This document shows, piece after piece, positions 23,421 through 35,659 of a stretch of 64,000 nucleotides of DNA. The DNA lies in contig JAODUP010000347.1 of NCBI GenBank assembly GCA_025642065.1, positions 317,501-381,500 on the forward strand. Direction: 5' to 3'. The notes beneath the pieces were generated by a model. It was not told the DNA's origin. It made no database searches and saw only the letters and a list, made by a program, of their open reading frames with translations. A program made the translations under genes and the position numbers. The DNA comes from Paralvinella palmiformis (Eukaryota > Annelida > Polychaeta > Terebellida > Alvinellidae). The first letter of the stretch is position 1, and every line of letters starts with the position of its first letter.

Positions 23421-24589
23421 CGTCACCAGATACTAAGCAACGCCCTTTGACCTGACGTCAATGTTTATGATGCAGCAACGTTGCCAAAATGACTCCGTCT
23501 ACCACATACATTGCAGTTTCACAAGTTGATACATATGGCGATACAATTATTCAGTGAAAACATATGAATGACATGTGAATCATGGTAATATTTACGACTG
23601 TACGGCGAATATATGAATAAATAAATCCGAGCGACGAAGTCATGTATGCAAACTGTCTTTTGTTGCTTTGATTGGTCATTTGAATATTGCTCATTTAGAT
23701 GCTTTATTGCCCTTGCATTTATCAGCACAATTTCATCATATGTCAAGTATACCGTCTGCGTGGTTGTTAATAGTTCAGATTGTGATTCGAATGCTTTGTT
23801 GAAATACATGCGTATAACGATGGCGTTATTTATTTCAGGTGAGCGGCGCACTAAGATGATAATTAATAATGGCACTGACACCAGCCGGCAGTTTGTTCAG
23901 ATCAATAAGCTGTGGGCTGCTCATCATCTGCGTCATTCCTATAATATCGCTCATCGCATTTAACCTCTCAGTCCGGAGAAGCGGGGAGAAGGCGTCTGGA
24001 ATCCGGATCGAGGACGGTGACGTGCGCGAAATTTGGCGGCAGTAAGATCTGTCAATACGGTACCGTACGTTCGGGACGCAAATACGCCGCGTACGGAGCG
24101 TCGCTGTTCGATCAGCCCGGGAGCATCAACTACTGCTTTGACCTGCCGCTAAGTGCGATGGCTTGGAGAAGGATTGGCTTTGACAGCCTCGTCTATATAA
24201 TTGGCGACTACGATCGTTGCCAGGATCCATCCAAGAGCCGGTTTATCGTCGAGACTCTGCTAGCTCAGGATTACGTCGTGTTGTTGGTGATCCAGAGCGT
24301 TAACGCGAACAATTCTGTTACGTTAGGGCAAGTCGTAAGATTATTCATGGCATCGCTTGTTCAACACGTGGACGATCCCGAAGGTGAGTTTCGTTGTAGG
24401 CGGCGCTTTACGACTTAAGGATGGCTAATATAACCCAGTTCCCATGAGTGAGTGAGTAAAGTTTGAGGGAGCTAGTGAGTGGGCGTCGAGGGAGTGGGTG
24501 TTAGATGGGCGCCTTATTTCTTTATTATTCGAAATAGTCTCGCCTGTGATACATGACAGTGGATCTATTCCCTGGACAAAGGTGCTGAT

Positions 24590-24715
24590 GACGCCGAAGC
24601 CTTTTGTTGATGGATGAAGCGTTCGTTAGACACAGGTAACATTGGGACCCCGAGCTAATGACCTACAGATCAGAGAGTTCAAACACCTCACCCTATCACC
24701 GATAAGTAAGTGCTG
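24590..24715 (-). repeat. Possible tRNA-like SINE fragment in intron 1 of copy 1
   Basis: GATGGATGAAGCGTTCGTTA, GACACAGGTAACATTGGGAC and GTTCAAACACC resemble the sequence at 32865-32960 (ATCGATGAAACGTTCC, GACACAGGGAACAATGGGAT, GATTCGATCCC). Only short blocks match. Confidence 0.3.
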
Positions 24716-26020
24716 TGTAAGAAATCCGTTTAGCTGATTGAACTGCGTATATGACGGCATATCAAATGACTAAGTTCTTTCAAAAGACGGAATAACTTCG
24801 CTGCACTTTCCGGTAAGAGGATTCTGCCGGAGGCCATTAATCGGATTATTACAGGTATTAATCTGTAATTGTTTTTATCCCATCACAGCCTGGCAGAATA
24901 CGTACATCATAACAGCAGATGCCGACGTTTGGCCTGTGAATCAAACTTTCTTTGACCTTCCTCCGGGAAAAGAAATCCTACACGGAGACATCAGTGGGAA
25001 TCCCGTACCAGATGTAAACCAACCAACCAATGCTCCACTTTCTTACGTCGGCATGAAAGTCAAAACCTGGATCGAGGTAACTGTCAAGACTGAGTCGGGT
25101 TATCTTCATTTTGTGAGGCAAGACAACTGTGACGTGTTTGTGTAGAGTCGTTGTTGTCTTGTGTGGTAAACGGCTTAATTTGTTAATGTCTCGCTGTTTG
25201 TCGATCGTTCAACAGGTGATGTCCCATTTTGGATTGTATACGATGCCAAAGACGCCAGAAGATACGATATCGTATTTTGCTGCAGTATATGGCAAATCGT
25301 CGTGTGAAGATGTTCTACGTGGAGGACAAGGATGGTTTATAGACCAAGCAATGATTAGCTTACGGATAGAACAATGGAAAAGGAAGGTAACTTGGTCTTT
25401 GAACAAAGGCTTCTTTCATCTTCCGCTAGGTGCTGCCATGGCGCTTCGGCGGCCGAGTTAGTTGAACTCAGCGTCGCCGACATCGGACCGTCATCGAATT
25501 GTAATCGGATCACTCTGATATAGCAGTGGTTAAAGGGCTTTGCTACAAACCTCCAAATCTGGGTTAGAAACCTTCTGATAGCTCTCCCACATCTAACTAC
25601 CGATCAGCGTCACCTACTGACGAGTATTTGGGAATGAATAGATAGTTCAGTTTACTGATTGAATTAGTTCTTCAAATTTTAAGTTCAATGCATTTAATTT
25701 TATGGTTATTTTATGGAACTACCTAAGAATTTTAGCAAATTTTTAATCCAAATTTCTTCTACTTATTTGCGATAGAAACCTGTTTAGAATAATTTGAGTT
25801 TGTTCATAATTAAATAACTAATAACGTGGTCTCGATACACGCTATGGAACGTTGCTTAACATGAATAAGTCTCTAAACGACATCAGATAATTGTTTCCTG
25901 AATTAAATTAAGACGATTTAACCAGTTTATATAATTGTAGACCAAAAACGTAGAAACTGATAAATGATGAGACATATCAGTAAACAATATTCTATAAGGT
26001 ATACTCTTTTTGTTCTTTAT

Positions 26021-26023
<3 letters not shown>

Positions 26024-26069
<46 letters not shown>

Positions 26070-26126
26070 TTATATTATATATTTAATTTCACATGGTTAA
26101 AGAGAATCATTGTCTTCGTACAGTCC

Positions 26127-26195
<69 letters not shown>

Positions 26196-26214
26196 GCGCA
26201 CGTACGCACACGCA

Positions 26215-26257
<43 letters not shown>

Positions 26258-26260
26258 CAC
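26024..26260. repeat. Compound (TA)n-(CT)n-(CA)n-(TA)n microsatellite in intron 3 of copy 1
   Basis: TA (26024-26062 and more), CT (26130-26160), CA (26161-26192) and TA (26218-26256) runs lie in one intron. Intron 3 of copies 2 and 3 also contains dinucleotide runs. Confidence 0.95.
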
Positions 26261-27126
26261 ACACACACACCCATCCATCCATCCACCCACCAATGAATAC
26301 ACTCGTTATCCACGTAAATAAAAATGCATTTTTCATTAAGTTGAAGTTCACTTTCTTATATTAATTAACAGCCGATTAGTTTTAATTCTTCATCATTTTA
26401 TTGTATAGGAGGAGAACGGTACGAGAAAGATCTACATATACCAGAGAAGTTTTAAAAGTGACAGAATAGATAAGACAAGATGGCAAGTTACCGTCCTAGA
26501 TGGAATAATCGATGCTCATCTATTACAATATGGGTACAAATCACACACCTGGAAGCTTATGAGGCCTCTTCTAATATTGTTATATCATAATCCCATTGAG
26601 GTATCTCGGTGTGATAACTATCGTCTTCAATTATATAAGTTCACCATAATATGTTGAAATGTTGATACTAGTTACAAGTGATATAAATATGTTTTATTCG
26701 TCGATATAACGTCAGTTTACTTGAAAAGAACATTTATTTTGTTTACAAACTGTTTCGTCTTTGCTGTTACGGAAATCATATTGACGGGAGTGTCTTTCTT
26801 TCAACCACTCCCTCTGTATGTGCGTGCGTGTGCGTGTGTTTGATTATGATGTGTGCGCGCGCGCGTGTGTGATCGTGTGTGTGCGCGTGCCTGGATGTGC
26901 GTATGTGTGTCCCTTTGTGCCTGTGCGACTGTCAGTCTGTCAATGAGTGAATATGTTTTGTTTAGATTCGGTGCTTTTCACACCTGAGTCATATGTCTCA
27001 GAAAGATAAGTCGCCACTCTGGATTCAGTCCCCTGAAGAAACGTCCAGAGTTTGAATATATATATATATAGTGATGGTTGATTACTTGACGATTTACGTT
27101 AAGTTATCGAATTGTTGTCAAGTTGG

Positions 27127-27270
27127 GTTGTGCAGCCTCGGCACAGGTCACATCCGGGTCAAACGGACGACCGGCGAACGACGAGAAAAAGACATCCGAC
27201 GGATTCGAACTCACAACCGGGAAATTTTTGGTGCACTACCCTAGCCACTTCACCATCGGACTGCGCTGAT
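27127..27270 (-). repeat. tRNA-derived SINE (family B), minus orientation
   Basis: The plus strand reads GCAGCCTCGGCACAGGTCAC, GACGGATTCGAACTCACAAC and GTGCACTACCCTAGCCACTT. The reverse complement gives A-box and B-box spacing as in the other family B copies. Confidence 0.5.
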
Positions 27271-27301
27271 GACTCGCAAGCCATGATTTCTGACCGACCT
27301 C

Positions 27302-27487
27302 CTCCGTGGTCTAGCGGTAGTGTGTTGGAACCCAGATCACTACCACCCGTGTTCGAATCTCGGCGTAGGCATATCTGAAGGGTGTTTCATTTTCGCCTTC
27401 GCTTCATTACCTTTGGAGGTCACTCGGCCCATTTAGCCCAGCATGTGCACAAAGGTAGTCGTAAAACATCAATCATCATCATCATCA
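27302..27487 (+). mobile_element. tRNA-derived SINE (family A) with 13-bp target duplications
   Basis: A box GTGGTCTAGCGGTAGTG, B box GTGTTCGAATCTCGG, body GAAGGGTGTTTCATTTTCGC and TTTGGAGGTCACTCGGCCCA, and an ATCATCATC tail. TCTGACCGACCTC occurs immediately before (27289-27301) and after (27488-27500), fixing both ends. Confidence 0.85.
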
Positions 27488-28399
27488 TCTGACCGACCTC
27501 AAAACAATGACAATCAACAAATAGTGTAACCATCTGAACCGACACTAACAGCAGAAACTTGTAACTAACAGACAATGTCATTAGTCAGTTCACACTCAAT
27601 TAGCTAGAGGATATTCAGCTGATAGTACAAGACGTCGTGTTTACGATCAGCTAAACTGACAAACCTGTTAGCCAATTTTCAGAAAGTGGGATATAGAAAT
27701 GTACCCACTCTACATATTACCATCGTTGTCTTTTCGACATCCGTTTATTAACTTCCGCTCCCAGCATACAACGCAACAAATTCGAGTCGGCGACTCGATT
27801 CACACAGATCGACGTATTCGATGTGTTAACACGAATGTTATTCAAAACACTACATTCCTCCTCTTTTTTAAGAACGTTTAAATGTTACTGCTAGAAACGA
27901 TAAAATGCTTAAAATCCATTTTCAAAATGAACGCAACGTCTTCTAGACATTAAACATAACGTCCTATGAACAATAACATAATCTCCTCCAACAGCATACA
28001 TTGTCTACATAATTTAAGTACAGTCTAAGTCTGCTAAATGCGCAGGTCGTTGAGTGGATCCATGATCTGGTAGAGCTGTATCGTGGCTGGGAACCCCCCC
28101 CCCCTATTTCTGCTTTGTTTTTACGTGCTGATGTACATTTGTATTTCGTATTATAGATGGTTCCTCGTTGTCTGGATGCTACAATATCACATTTTGTCCT
28201 CTTTTCTCGAAAACTTGACCTGGTAAATGTTCCAAAGTAGTCGTAAACTTGTCTTGTCCTGCTTGCCTTAGGAACACTTCGTTTCCTTTTTTAAAATATC
28301 TGATGCTACAGCATGTCGCTGTGTATCACCTTATTCTTTTCCTTTTGCTTTTCTCGTCCAATCAGTTTGGTGCTTCTCCTTTTCTCTTGGTTTCTATCT

Positions 28400-28801
28400 G
28401 GGCGCCTCGGTGGTCTAGCGGTAGCGTGTTGGACCACAGATCATTACCACCCGTGTTCGAATATCGGTGTGGCCATATCTGAAGGGTGTTTCATCTTTGA
28501 GTTCGCTTCTTTGCCTTTGGAGGTCGCTCGGCCAATTTAGCCTACCATATGCACAAACATGGCCGTAAAAATACCAATCATCATCATCATCATCTGCAAA
28601 TTTATTAATACGCAGCGCTAAAGGGGTAAATCTTACGGTCAGAGTTAAAACTATTTACTGAATGACAATGTCTCAGTTGGTCTGGGAGTTGATTCCATGA
28701 TGTGGGTGCTGGTCCGTGGAATGATCAACGCCCAGCCGTCACAAAGCTAACACTCGGTATTAACACAACAGTGGCCGTGAAACATCAATCATCATCATCA
28801 T
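28400..28801 (+). mobile_element. Composite SINE(+)/LINE(-) insertion with 14-bp target duplications
   Basis: CTTGGTTTCTATCT stands at 28386-28399 and again at 28802-28815. Between them lie a SINE family A copy (A box TGGTCTAGCGGTAGCG, B box GTGTTCGAATATCGG), then an inverted LINE 3' end (28583-28765) matching 10430-10578, then a second copy of the SINE tail (GTGGCCGTGAAACATCAATC, ATCATC). One duplication flanks the whole, so the chimera appears to have integrated as a unit into the gypsy integrase region. Confidence 0.8.
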
Positions 28802-30920
28802 CTTGGTTTCTATCTTTTCTGGCTGTACTTCTAGCTGCGGAGGCTTTGTTCTTACCTTTCGTCCCATTAGTAATTCAGCTGAACTTACTCCAGTTGTTGT
28901 ATATAGTGTATTTCAGAAGTTTAACAGGAATATACCTAGCTCCTAATTCCAATGTTTCGTCTCTACTCTAGCGGCTCGTATTGCTTTTAAAACGTTCTAT
29001 TTTGTCGCTTGACTTCGCCATTTGCGCGTGGCCAGTACGGAGTGACTCGTCGATGTTCAATGCCATTTTTCTGCGAATAGTCATCCATCCATGCCCAACA
29101 CAGGTTTCGTTAGTTATAACAACTAACAACTACCGTCGGTAAACCACGTGTCGCAAAGATATGACGCATCGCATTAACAATGTCACATGTTTCCGTTTTC
29201 TTCTTTATTGTCATATTAGGGTTAATTAACATCGTTCATTTTGTTTAAGGCAACAACTCGGAGCTCGCCCCCCCCCGTGGCAGTAATATTTAAACGTCTC
29301 CCGATGGCCTAGTACACACGTCACGTGATCCAGGGTTACCGTCCCTGTGTGTGTGAGCGGTCTGAAGTCAGTATCTACTTAATTCGCTATTCCTACCACT
29401 CTATGCGTTGGAAGTTTGGACAACACTTTGATGAAATATATGTATCCATAGCAATTGTTTTTTTGCTATGGGGGGGGGGGGGTCATGGATATTAAGTCAT
29501 TTGTGACAACTACAATTTAATTACTTTGCTATTATAATAAGAATATGTAATTATTATATTGCGTCGCTCACTCATTAGTTGTAATTACGAGTTTTAGGAT
29601 TAGATTAGTTAATAAAGTTCTGATGGCTGCCAATAACCTTGTGTTTGTGTTGTTGTTGTCGTTGTTGTATCCCTATATCGATTGTGAGTAGTAGTCAACT
29701 AGGATAAACACACTTCAACCTGTTGGTAAAGGTCTGCAAATGTCCATTGCTAGCACTTGCTGCCATGGTATAGCCGATAATTATGTTCGTTCCATTGTTT
29801 CAGGTGGGGTCAGCTTTCCATCCAATTGACACGCATGACAAGTGGATACTAATTCGCCAACCGCTTTGCCAATCTTTGGTCACCATACTATCTCTCTTAT
29901 TCTCTGCTTGGTTGTAACTATACCTTGATGATCCCGATGAGCACACGCAAGTGTCTGTGCTCTCAGTTTCTTTGGAAATCCTCGCATGTCTATGCATCCG
30001 ACTGTAGTAAATTAAATGTTCACGTGTTTGTACACATCATCGACTTGAGTAAAGTCACCTGTTTGAAATACTTGCCAAATCTGTCGAACTTCTACTATAC
30101 GAGGGAAGCCTCTTCTATCATTTGACCAGTCAGTGTCTGTGGTATAGCTTGTATCGCTAGTTGCATTACACAATCTTTATTTACATCTTATTGTTTAGTC
30201 TGTTATGCTATTAACCTTGACATGCTATCCGCTACATTCCGGTTTCCGGGTATGTACTGCACTCTAAACGCAAACGGTTACAGCGTTAAACCTCATTTCT
30301 CTATCCTTCCTCACTGATGGCTTAAGCTTTGGTGAGTATATCATTTCGAGTGGTTTTTGACGCCCGTACAGATACATCCTGGCTCGTTCACATCCTCACA
30401 CTACTGTTAACGCTTCTTTTGTGGTTTGGGAGTAGCGTCTTTCCACAGATGTAAGTGATCTGCTCGCATTATACACAGGACGGTGTATCAATGATCGCTT
30501 CCACTCGCGACTCGGTGGGACCAATTACGTGTTGTGTTAGCAAATGTCCTATCAAGTCAAGTGTGTTCAGATCAAACTCACATTTCTTCTCGTTTAGTGT
30601 CAATCCTTTATCATTGATATACGCTGTAGTATACGTTGAACTCGTGGATAGAATTCTGTCTGAGTCGGTACCCAAGCAACCAAATCATCGGCTATATTTC
30701 GTGCACCCTAACAATAGATAACTGTTGTAAAACATGCTGGCATAATTCTGGCGGGGACGTAATTGTGAACATTAATCTTTATATCGGAATAGTCCTCTGT
30801 GTGTTACAAACGTAGTGATGTAGCGCGAATTTTCTTCTAATTCGAGCTGATGGAACACCATTCGTAAATCCAATCGAAAAATCCAACTGTGTCCCATTCA
30901 TATCATGTAATATTTCCTTT

Positions 30921-31099
30921 ACCGTGGGCCGCTTCCATGGCCTAACTGGTAGCACGGTTGGCCATAGATATATAGCACCTGGGTTCAAAGCCCGATCGCG
31001 CTATGTCAGAAGGGTGTTTCATCTTTCACTTCGCCTCATTACCTTTGGAGCTCGCCCGATCCAATTAGTCTACCTTGTGCACAAAAGTGGCCGTAAAAC
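30921..31099 (+). mobile_element. tRNA-derived SINE (family A, diverged) inserted in gypsy RT
   Basis: Head with CATGGCCTAACTGGTAGCAC and GGGTTCAAAGCCC, then GAAGGGTGTTTCATC and TTTGGAGCTCGCCCGATCCA. ATTTCCTTT occurs on both sides (30912-30920 and 31100-31108) as a probable target duplication. It separates two RT blocks of the gypsy relic. Confidence 0.75.
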
Positions 31100-31937
31100 A
31101 TTTCCTTTTTTCTATTCTACAGTCGGAATAGGATGGATCTCATGCAATACTGCTTCATTTGCACGACGCATGTCTACACACATTCGTAACTCACCATATG
31201 GTTTCAGAACCACTACTAGTGGTGACACCCAAGGCGTTGGACCTTCAACTAGCTCTATGATGTCACTCTCTAGCAATTGGTCAAGCTTGCTGTCCAATTC
31301 CTTTCTGATAAGAAACGGTACTCGTCTCATGTGTTACGCTACAGATTTTACTGTACCATCAATATGGAGTTTTATTGATCGATCATTCAACTTTCCTAAT
31401 CCACGGATGTTTTTTCTTCAATTCATCCCATTGAAGTAACGTTACCTGTTCTTGAACTGTCTGTACAGCTATCTTCAGAATGCCTAATTGCATTGCGGTT
31501 TTACGATTAAAGTCACTGCATCAACGTCTACTACACGTATCTCGGCGTCAACACAATATCCTCTTTTTTCATCCCGGATACTTGAATGTTGATATATCCA
31601 CATATTTTCATTACCTTCTTCGAACGGTAGGCAACCTGACACGGTTTTAATTATGCTTTGAAATTCTGTGCCTTACATTATTTCCTACCGATTATGTATA
31701 GACCAGCACCAAAATCAATAACCCAAATCACTGATTTTCCATCAATAAAAACTTTATCGGCGCACTAAAAATACGGTCGATATTGTTCAGATCAAAATCA
31801 ACATTATTAACCTGCTTCATTGTTTACCTTTGTATCACTAGCATACTTTGACATCTTTGTTTTACATTATTTTACAGTGTCCGACACCACCACATTTATA
31901 GCAGGCGTTATCCTTTTGATGACAGTTTTTTGTCGTC

Positions 31938-32112
31938 AGATGCGGTCTAGATGGTAGCGCGTTGGACCATACATCACTACCACATGGGCTCGAATCTCGG
32001 CGTGGGCATATGTGAAGGGTGTTTCATCTTTGACTTCGCTTCATTACCTTTGGAGGTCGCTCGGCCCATTTAGCCTACCATGTGCACCAAAGCTGCCGTA
32101 AAACATCAATCG
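31938..32112 (+). mobile_element. tRNA-derived SINE (family A) inserted in gypsy gag
   Basis: TGCGGTCTAGATGGTAGCGC head, GGCTCGAATCTCGGCGTGGG B-box region, GAAGGGTGTTTCATCTTTGA body and AAACATCAATCGTCATC tail. On the opposite strand it splits the first CCHC knuckle: CFRCG lies on one side and the rest of the knuckle region on the other. No clear target duplication was seen. Confidence 0.75.
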
Positions 32113-32844
32113 TCATCTGCCACAGCGAAAACAGGCATATAATTGGTGTGTTTTGTTGTCTTCCTCGCACAGCGTTCAAATCGCTAGATCTCGATGCGTA
32201 ACTTTTCATCTTGTCCAACTGATAACTAGTTTCTTCCATATCTCTAATTATTTAATAAATATTTTCTAATGTCAATTGTTGTTCTTCTAACAATCGTTTT
32301 CTCAACTTTGGATCATCACACTTATCAATTATTTGATCTATATTATCATCTTCTTGACTTCCGTAGCCACATGTTACATAGGATAGAGTCGATTCGTCGT
32401 CTGCTTGTCGCGATCGGGGAAACATGCTGCGTTCAAAAAAATGATTACAGGTCGGTTTGAAGTACGAGATTTATTTTTCGTTTGAGATCATATACGTATT
32501 ACCGGCATCCATCAGTGTTTCAAATATGATCGGAGTGCCAATTAGACCATGGATGTAATTGAAGAAGCATACTGTAGTTCTCCGTGTTGCATACAAATTA
32601 TTTATTTTACTAGTCAGGTGATGGTGTTATGTACTCGACTCTTATGTTAACATAGAAATTGGTGAACTTAATATATTACATAATGAGCCTAAATACTTTA
32701 TGATGTTGTTTTCTACTGAGTAGATACTGAGTTTTATGTGTTATAGTTATCAGAGAATGTGTTATCTGGCAGTCACCAATGGCTGAAACATTCACTAGAG
32801 AATACTGTATTGCGATTACCAGCCAGTACTGTACACTGAAGGCC

Positions 32845-32990
32845 CTAAGCATACAGGCCGAAGCCTTTAATTGATCGATGAAACGTTCCACCGACACAGG
32901 GAACAATGGGATTCGATCCCCTGGGCTGCAGTTCGGCTTGGTTATTCTTCACTCGATATCCGATACACATTTCTGTACTTGCAACATTCA
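32845..32990 (-). repeat. Possible tRNA-like SINE fragment
   Basis: AATTGATCGATGAAACGTTC, GACACAGGGAACAATGGGAT and TCGATCCCCTGGG read in reverse as a B-box region and SINE body. Similar blocks are at 24600-24690. Confidence 0.35.
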
Positions 32991-33628
32991 GTTTTTGCTG
33001 AGGGGTCATTAAGGGCAATACGTCACATCTTGATTGCGATTAGAGATGGGGATAATAAACAGTAAGACAAATGGCGCGGGAAAGAAGGCCAAGATAAAAG
33101 TGAAACCCTACACTCCTCTAATAATAATTCATCCTACACCCTCAAAAATATATTGTACATCACACCCTGCGATTCGACACCTGAAAGTCTGACGCAATTT
33201 AAAAGGGGCTCTTGTAACTTCGCCAAATTTCTTATAATAACACCAAGCAATTATTGAACTGCAGCTGTTGGATATTTGCTAAGAGTGCCCGAGAAAAAGT
33301 TAAGTAAAACTAGACGTAATGAATGTTTGTCCCACCTCAAAGGTTTAATATTAGGTAATGGTGCTTCCTTCGTCCAAACGCCATATCGCCATCCGTGATA
33401 TTCTATAACTTTGTCGGCAGAAGATTTATGACCAGTTGAATAAGTTTGTCGATAATATCACATTTGCAATATTGATTTCCATTTCTCAAAATATAATCAA
33501 AACATGTAATTGAGAAAACAATTCGGTAAGTAATCAATATTTCCAGTAGCCCCTGCCAGTAATTGCTACTGGTTTAAGTAGGGCGTCAGCAATGTTCACC
33601 GCACACACCGTTAATTACATGGACAAGG

Positions 33629-34267
33629 ATGGAGAATAGATGTTATAATAGGCTCTTAAAGACAGTCGGCTTTTGTTTCATCTTAGTCGCCATTCCGTGT
33701 CTTCTGTTGGTGATTAATTCAACGAAAACAGGATACCGGTCGATGCCATTCTCCTCGGTCGCGTCATTCCGATTTGGCGAGGACGCGTCGGGAGCAGAGG
33801 CGTCCGGATCGAGGACGATGACGTGCAACGAATTTGGCGACAACAAAATCTGTCAATATGGCACCGTGCGATCGGGACACAAATACGCCATTTACGGATC
33901 AACCCTGTTCGACCAGCCCAGAAGCGAGAACTACTGCTTTCTGTTGCCGCTGAGTGCAATGGCCTGGAATAGGATAGGTTATGACAGCCTCATCTATATA
34001 ATTGGCGACCACGAACGGTGCGACAATACTTCTCGAATTCGTTTTATCGTAGACGCTCTGATGGCGGAAGATTATGTCGTGCTGCTGGTCATAGAAGGAA
34101 TTAGACAGAACAACTCGGTTACATTAGGCCAGGTGCTCCGGTTATTTGGTGCTTCGTTTGTTCAAAAAGTGGATGACCCAAAAAGTAAATATTTCTTGAC
34201 TGATCAGGAAAATAATGTTCCAAATAGACGAAAGACTAATATGTGATATTGTTCATAATCTCTCTCC

Positions 34268-34313
<46 letters not shown>

Positions 34314-35312
34314 TTCAGAGTAATTATTGGGAGGGAGGGGGGTATAAAGTTAAATTCTAGAGACAGATTCTTCTCAGTGATGAAAGAGATATAACTCTAT
34401 GTACTGCATATTTATTCCCATCCAAGTGTATTTCTCTAGTATTCAGTATTAAACACACGGTCGATTAACATAAGGATTTACCTAGCCTAGTCTTTTTATC
34501 AAAATGATGCATTTCTCTGACGCTTCACAAAGGATGTTGTACTTTTATGCCGATATTGGATAATGGTTTCGGAATATAGTTCCCGTTCAAGGATAACAGC
34601 CGATATAAATCTGAAAAGTTCTTCGTTGTCGCTTTTCATACGAAGCGTTAATTAGTTTTATTTCGTTGTTTTCCCTTTCTAATCACAGCCTGGCAGGATA
34701 CGTACATCATAACAGCAGATGCCGACATCTGGCCGGTGAACGAAACATTCTTTGACCTTCCTCCGGGAAAAGATATCCTACACGGAGACATCAGTGGGAA
34801 TCCCGAACCAGATGTCAACACCCCGACCAATGCTCCCCTTTCTTTTGTCGGCATGAGAGTCAAAACCTGGATCGAGGTATGTATTATTTTCCATCCCCGT
34901 AATGCGCCTAATACGACTGAGTATTGAAACTTCCTATCCATCCATATTCGATTAGGTGATGTCCTACTTCGGATTGTTTGCCATGCCTAGAACGTCAAAA
35001 CAGCTCATTTTGTACTTTGACTCCGTATTTGGGAAGTCTTCTTGCGAAGGCGTTTTACATGGCGGACAAGGATGGTTTATTGACCAGGGAATGATCAGCC
35101 GACGGATACAGGAATGGAAAATCGAGAAGGTGATTGATTATAGGCAACGTAAAAGCTTAGTGCGTAGCAGAGATCTGATAATATGTTGAGAAAATAGACA
35201 CTTAGGCAGGAACGCGTGCGATAAAACATCTGATAATATGTTGTGTGGCTTTAAGAATGTTGATCGGGGACACAACTGTAATTTTTAACACTTCCGCCAG
35301 ATGTCGCACCAG

Positions 35313-35348
<36 letters not shown>

Positions 35349-35605
35349 CATACCCATTTACTCAATTCAGTATGCGTCTTATTTAAACTTGACACTTCTA
35401 TACTAATGATGCTAACCGTTGAATTATTTTCTCAAGAATTGAACGATCAGAGACAAACTTTCTACAAGACTACTTAAATCTGTATTGAAAAATGCCCAAT
35501 TTAAAATTCCCGATGGATATCTATGACTCTAATACCACGACTCGATCGAACCAGCAGCCCATTGTTTTAACCTTTAGTAGTCACATCAAAATCCGGAATG
35601 TGTGA

Positions 35606-35659
<54 letters not shown>

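Larger units (their letters stand above)
23869..26657 (+). pseudogene. GT-A-like glycosyltransferase family, copy 1 (frameshift in exon 1)
   Basis: The first of three tandem paralogues. Exons by homology to copies 2 and 3 are 23869-24383, 24889-25076, 25216-25386 and 26409-26657 (stop TGA). All junctions are GT-AG, with phases 1, 0 and 0. An ATG at 23869 opens a frame with a short N-terminus and one membrane segment (GLLIICVIPIISLIAFN), the expected type II anchor. The catalytic part (ICQYGTVRSG, YCFDLPLSAMAW, ITADADVWPVN, GGQGWFIDQAMIS) is in the next frame. Alignment to copy 2 at 23993-24010 suggests an extra 7 bases between anchor and domain. That second frame has a TAA at 23942 and no ATG before Met in LSAMAW. 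Copy 1 is therefore either a recent pseudogene or joined to an unseen upstream exon; an AG at 23970-23971 could act as acceptor. From exon 2 onward it is intact and ends in a conserved Cys. Confidence 0.65.
28140..32460 (-). pseudogene. Ty3/gypsy LTR retrotransposon remnant (gag-pol), minus strand
   Basis: Read on the minus strand from 32460 down, the order is gypsy-like. A gag block (IIDKCDDPKLRKRLLEE) comes first, then CCHC knuckles (CFRCG near 32130; CYKCGGVGHCK near 31890), then a protease-like VIDFGAGL near 31720 where DSGA is usual. Reverse-transcriptase blocks follow at 31330-31112 (DIIELVEG, PWVSPLVVV) and 30900-30780 (...ITTFV), with RNase H blocks near 30440-30340 (YSQTTKEAL). Integrase pieces are a zinc-finger CHAC near 29840, TPYWPRANGEVKRQNRT near 29050, LLMGRKVRTK near 28860 and the C-terminal region EVFLRQ near 28270. 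Stops and frameshifts break every block. SINEs at 28400, 30921 and 31938 interrupt it. No LTRs were found. It occupies most of the spacer between glycosyltransferase copies 1 and 2. Confidence 0.75.

Noticed and set aside
24017..24418. Start of copy 1 at GTG 24017
   Set aside because: A nuclear animal gene would not normally start at GTG, and it would lack the anchor. The frame is only the conserved domain read without its proper N-terminus.
26075..26364. Four overlapping open frames
   Set aside because: All are microsatellite translations inside intron 3 of glycosyltransferase copy 1.
28400..28480. tRNA gene
   Set aside because: A and B boxes are present, but acceptor and anticodon stems do not pair. 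Many copies share a SINE body, and a target duplication flanks the unit.
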